Assembly: GCF_004027225.2 (NCBI RefSeq) | Contig: NC_044277.2 | Location: 96,035,552 to 96,099,551 of the forward strand | DNA length: 64,000 nt | Origin: Strigops habroptila | Lineage: Eukaryota > Chordata > Aves > Psittaciformes > Psittacidae | Direction: 5' to 3' | In this document: piece after piece, positions 60,430 to 64,000 of the stretch | How the letters are laid out: each line of letters starts with the position of its first letter | Numbering within the stretch: the stretch's first letter is position 1 | Translations under genes and position numbers: made by a program | The notes under the pieces: generated by a model | What the model saw: the letters and a program-made list of their open reading frames with translations, nothing else | Told to the model about the DNA's origin: nothing | The model's database searches: none

Positions 60430-63400
60430 GGTTGTATAATGGAATAATCTCTTTAACTTTCTAAATATTGTGACTTGGATTTATATGCCCACTTTGGGAG
60501 AGGGAGCAGCACCACAGCCATTTTTTTCACTTACCCAGCTGAAACAAATAATTTCCAAGAGCAAGTCTGCCAGTCATCAGTGGGGGGCACTGGCTAAGCT
60601 GTCTTAGAGGGACTGCTATGATTCCACAGTAAATGACCTTTATTTCTACTACACCCTAAGTACTGTGGCTATATAAATAAATACATATATGAATTACATT
60701 TATTCTAAGAATTTGCTAAACTTTACTTCTGAACGCAGAAAAATACTTAATATGTAATATGTACATAATATAGAAAGAAGCTATATGAAAGAAGCTGGTT
60801 TATAGCTTTCTCAGAATACTTGCTTGATGGAAACATCGTCTTTAGTGGAACATAGCAGAAAGGCTGAGTAGTTTAATGAGAATCTGCATATATAAATACT
60901 TTTTATCACACAGATTCTGTGTGACATCAAGCACTATAGGAAACTTATTTGCTGATAAAGCTTAAACAAGGAGAACACAGAGGTGAGAGAAATCCAGCTC
61001 TTTCTTTGAATATATGCTACAGTCTCATACAGTTAAAAATAATTTAGAAATGCTAAAGTTCTAGTAGATTTCATTAGCCTTATTAGCCCTACTGTGTGAA
61101 CCGAACATATACTCCTACAGTTATCCATCTCCCTTTGATGTTGGTAGACATACACACATGTACTTCCAGAACAACCTAGGGAAAATTGGACCAAACTTGA
61201 AGGGATGTTTGACATTAAAAAGGCAATGATTTGCAACACCTGATACATTGTTATAACTGATTTTTAATTCCTCTTCTAAAAATAGGGAACATCTGAAAAA
61301 TAAAATATCAGAACTGTACGTGCAAAGTTTTGGCAAAAGCAGTAGTGATTGTTTTTTCTAACATTTTCTTGTTTGCATTTCCAGACTTTGGAAATAATGT
61401 CTGAATTGTGTAGACTGAATTGTGTTTCCCAATGGAATTCTCAAAGTAAAAGTATTTGCACTACTGAGGAATTGATTTCCTGCTTACTGCACACATTTTA
61501 TGACTTTTTTCTTTTTTTACCAGATATGTTTAATCTTTCTAGACATACTTTTTTCAAATTTGGCTTTCAGACTTCTAATGTAAATGAAACTGAAAATTCA
61601 CTGATAATATTTGAAATTCAGAAACATCAGATTATATCTAAAACTAATTTGAGTGGGAATTTCTCCTTAAGTGTGGGAATTAGTGCCTTAAGTACTAATT
61701 AGTGGATGGAGTTGGAAAGATTCCTAATAGTTTTCTGGTTACCTTTACTCTCAGTTTGTCTGAATTATTAATTCTTTTCTACAATATGACCTAGATTTTT
61801 AAGATCCAGGTTTCTTTTAGCCAAATAAATCACATAGTTTAGCAGTAATTTTAAATCTATTTTCGTTGGTAAAAACAACTTGATAAATATGTATTTGTTT
61901 AGTAAAAAAAATGATCCTAGTTCAGCTATAATCAATAAGTAATTGTGATAATTTTTCTTCTGGAAATCTTTATGTTATGCTCATATTAAAAAAATATTCA
62001 TATAGAATATGAAAAGGGTTAATTTCATTATATATCCAAACTAATACAAGTGATTTAGGGATAAATATCAAGGAAAAGTTAATTTGGCCTATCTATTGTA
62101 TTCTGGCATATGACATGATCTATTGTTTTTGTTAATATTACCTAATGAAGACTGAAGCTAGAGATTGGCACATGTTTATATTACCGCTATTAATGTTTCT
62201 AATTTCAGCACAGAAATTACAACCCATTGTGTACTTTCCAAATGAGAGCTTGGGTTTTAAAGAGTTTTCAATAAAGTTTCATTCCAAGCTACCTGTCTCA
62301 CAGCAGGGAGTGAAAACCGTAAGTTATGATTTAGAAGTTTTGTTACGGTAAATGAGAGAACAACCTCCCTGGAAAGAGCTTCTCTACCCATTTTTCATTT
62401 TACAATGGTACTCAGTTTTTTAACTCTGTCATCCTTTTAATTCCTCCAGCACTGACTTGGCAGTGCGCTTTAAGTTGTACAAACAACCAGACTTTTTGAA
62501 TATGGTTACTTTTTGCATAACTTCTGCTTGCCTGGCATTGTGCTTTGCTTTTTCTTTGTGCTTTGTTTCTTGTCTCCCTTTTCTTCTAGAAGAGGAGCTC
62601 CTTCTTTCATGACAAAAACTTGTTTGAAATTCTACTGTATTCAATAAGAGGCTTTCTAGACTTCAGTGGAATTTGGAGCTGACCTAAGGGAACGGTCTGT
62701 GCCAGCTTGCATCAACAAACCCTGAGCATGGTAGACATCCTGCTGTTTTAACTGGACTCAGGTGAAAAGTACTTCAGCTCTTAATACACAATTTTGTTTG
62801 AACTAAAGAATTCAGGAGTTGCAAATGGAGGGTACTGTTATGTAGGAAGGATGGATTAGAGAAGGTCTCCTGCAAGGAGCAGAAGAATGGGGTGGCCGAT
62901 AGAGACCGGTGCATGGCTCCTTTGGAAACTCTTCCCAAGTCTTCTGCTTCTTCAGAATCATGGCAACACTACAACAATCAATAAAACACTTTTTTTATTT
63001 TTCCTGACAAATTAAACACATGGACTATGCAAAGGGAGAAAAACTTGTCGTGCTTGTTGGGAAGAGATTTTATAAAGTAATTACATTAAACTTTTAGAAT
63101 ATACCAATGAAAATATTCATCAGGCAGTTTTGAAAATGATTACTGAGACTCGTATGTGCTGCAGCATCTGCTTCAAACGCAGAGAATTTTGCTATCATTA
63201 CCATCAGCTTAATATAAGCTGATGTAGAAAATGTTCTGAAGAGTTGAAGAGAAAATCCCTGTAAACAGATAGAGCTCCTTCCGTCTCCCTGCACTTCCCC
63301 AGAAGAGCCATCTAGGTCAATAATGGTTTTGGATCTTTCTCCAGGACCTGGACAGCAGCTATAGAAACTAATTCTCTTGACTTTTCTAGACTCTGAGGAG

Positions 63401-64000
63401 TCCCTTCTGCCAACCCAACTGTTGGCTGTACACATGCAGGTATGTGCTCTTTGCTTCTGCTGCTCTGCCTGGAGAGAGCTAATGAGAACGCGCTGAAGCG
63501 GTGAATCTCGCCCACAGGAAGCAGAAGACAGGGCTAAGGCACTCACAAGTCATTGTGAGCTGCCAAAGCATTCTCCCTGTTGTCGTCACTTCCTCCAGAC
63601 TTGAACTGCCCAGCAGTTTAAGCAAAAATATTACTTAATGTTATTCTTAGATGTTACTTCAAATGTTACTTAAAGAGCGTAACTAACTAACCAAGTATTT
63701 AACTCCCATACGACAGCAACATGTAATTAAAACACAGTCACCAAATTTTTTTAATGTCTTCCAGTTGGAGAAGTATTTGTCTTGAAATACCTTTCCAGCG
63801 CAACTGACTAATGACATTGGATTTAGTTGATCAAAGCTATTACTTTTATCTAAGAAAAACTAACTGATCTTTTTACTATTCTTTTCTTTGTGTGTTTCTG
63901 ACTTTTCTTCCTTTCACTCTGTTGTCCTCAAACCCATTTATTTTTGTATTTTGAAATTGTTGATTTATGGGAAAAATTAATACATACATTGCTCATCCCT
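60430..64000. other. Intergenic DNA to the window end, no gene seen
   Basis: AT-rich sequence with short unrelated open frames. No CR1 tail, RNA gene or exon with known similarity was recognised. A perfect 10-bp hairpin lies at 63202-63224. Confidence 0.45.

Noticed and set aside
53435-64000. ADNP2 expected by synteny after RBFA
   Set aside because: No homeodomain, zinc finger or long coding exon was recognised. It may lie beyond the window.
1-64000. CRISPR arrays, tRNA or rRNA genes, bacterial operons
   Set aside because: No direct-repeat/spacer array, cloverleaf or ribosomal sequence was recognised, and the window is vertebrate.

Overview
The window is bird genomic DNA. The main evidence is many CR1 LINE tails of the avian type on both strands, ERVL-like LTRs whose family resembles those of birds, and intron-split vertebrate genes in an order that matches the human 18q23 neighbourhood (TXNL4A next to RBFA). 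I cannot name the species.

Left part (1-14.6 kb): an ancient CR1 copy and plain non-coding DNA, then TXNL4A (U5 snRNP protein DIM1) on the minus strand. Its three coding exons give exactly 142 codons plus stop. Its large first intron holds a broken ERVL-like provirus whose two outer ends are both LTR 3' ends, and whose right LTR has been split by a CR1. The TXNL4A CpG-rich 5' region carries nine perfect copies of a CCCCAT hexamer.

Middle part (15-39.6 kb): three tandem plus-strand copies of a D-2-hydroxyacid dehydrogenase gene related to GRHPR. Copies A and C are intact on paper (327 codons each, five coding exons with the same intron phases, all catalytic residues present). Copy B, between them, is a decayed pseudogene that has lost its catalytic Arg and His. 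CpG-rich blocks upstream of A and C probably hold their promoters and non-coding first exons. A solo LTR lies just downstream of C.

Right part (40.7-51.4 kb): RBFA, the mitochondrial ribosome-binding factor A, on the plus strand, with seven coding exons and 340 codons. One of its introns has a GC donor site. From 51.4 kb to the end I see no gene: there is a truncated antisense LTR, several CR1 copies, a roughly 1 kb minisatellite and a CR1-into-CR1 nested insertion with a clear 15-bp target duplication.

Functionally, TXNL4A acts in nuclear pre-mRNA splicing, the GRHPR-like enzymes probably reduce 2-keto acids, and RBFA matures the mitochondrial small ribosomal subunit. They are neighbours by conserved synteny, not a pathway. 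All exon boundaries were read by eye from splice consensus and reading-frame continuity; no alignment or transcript data were available.
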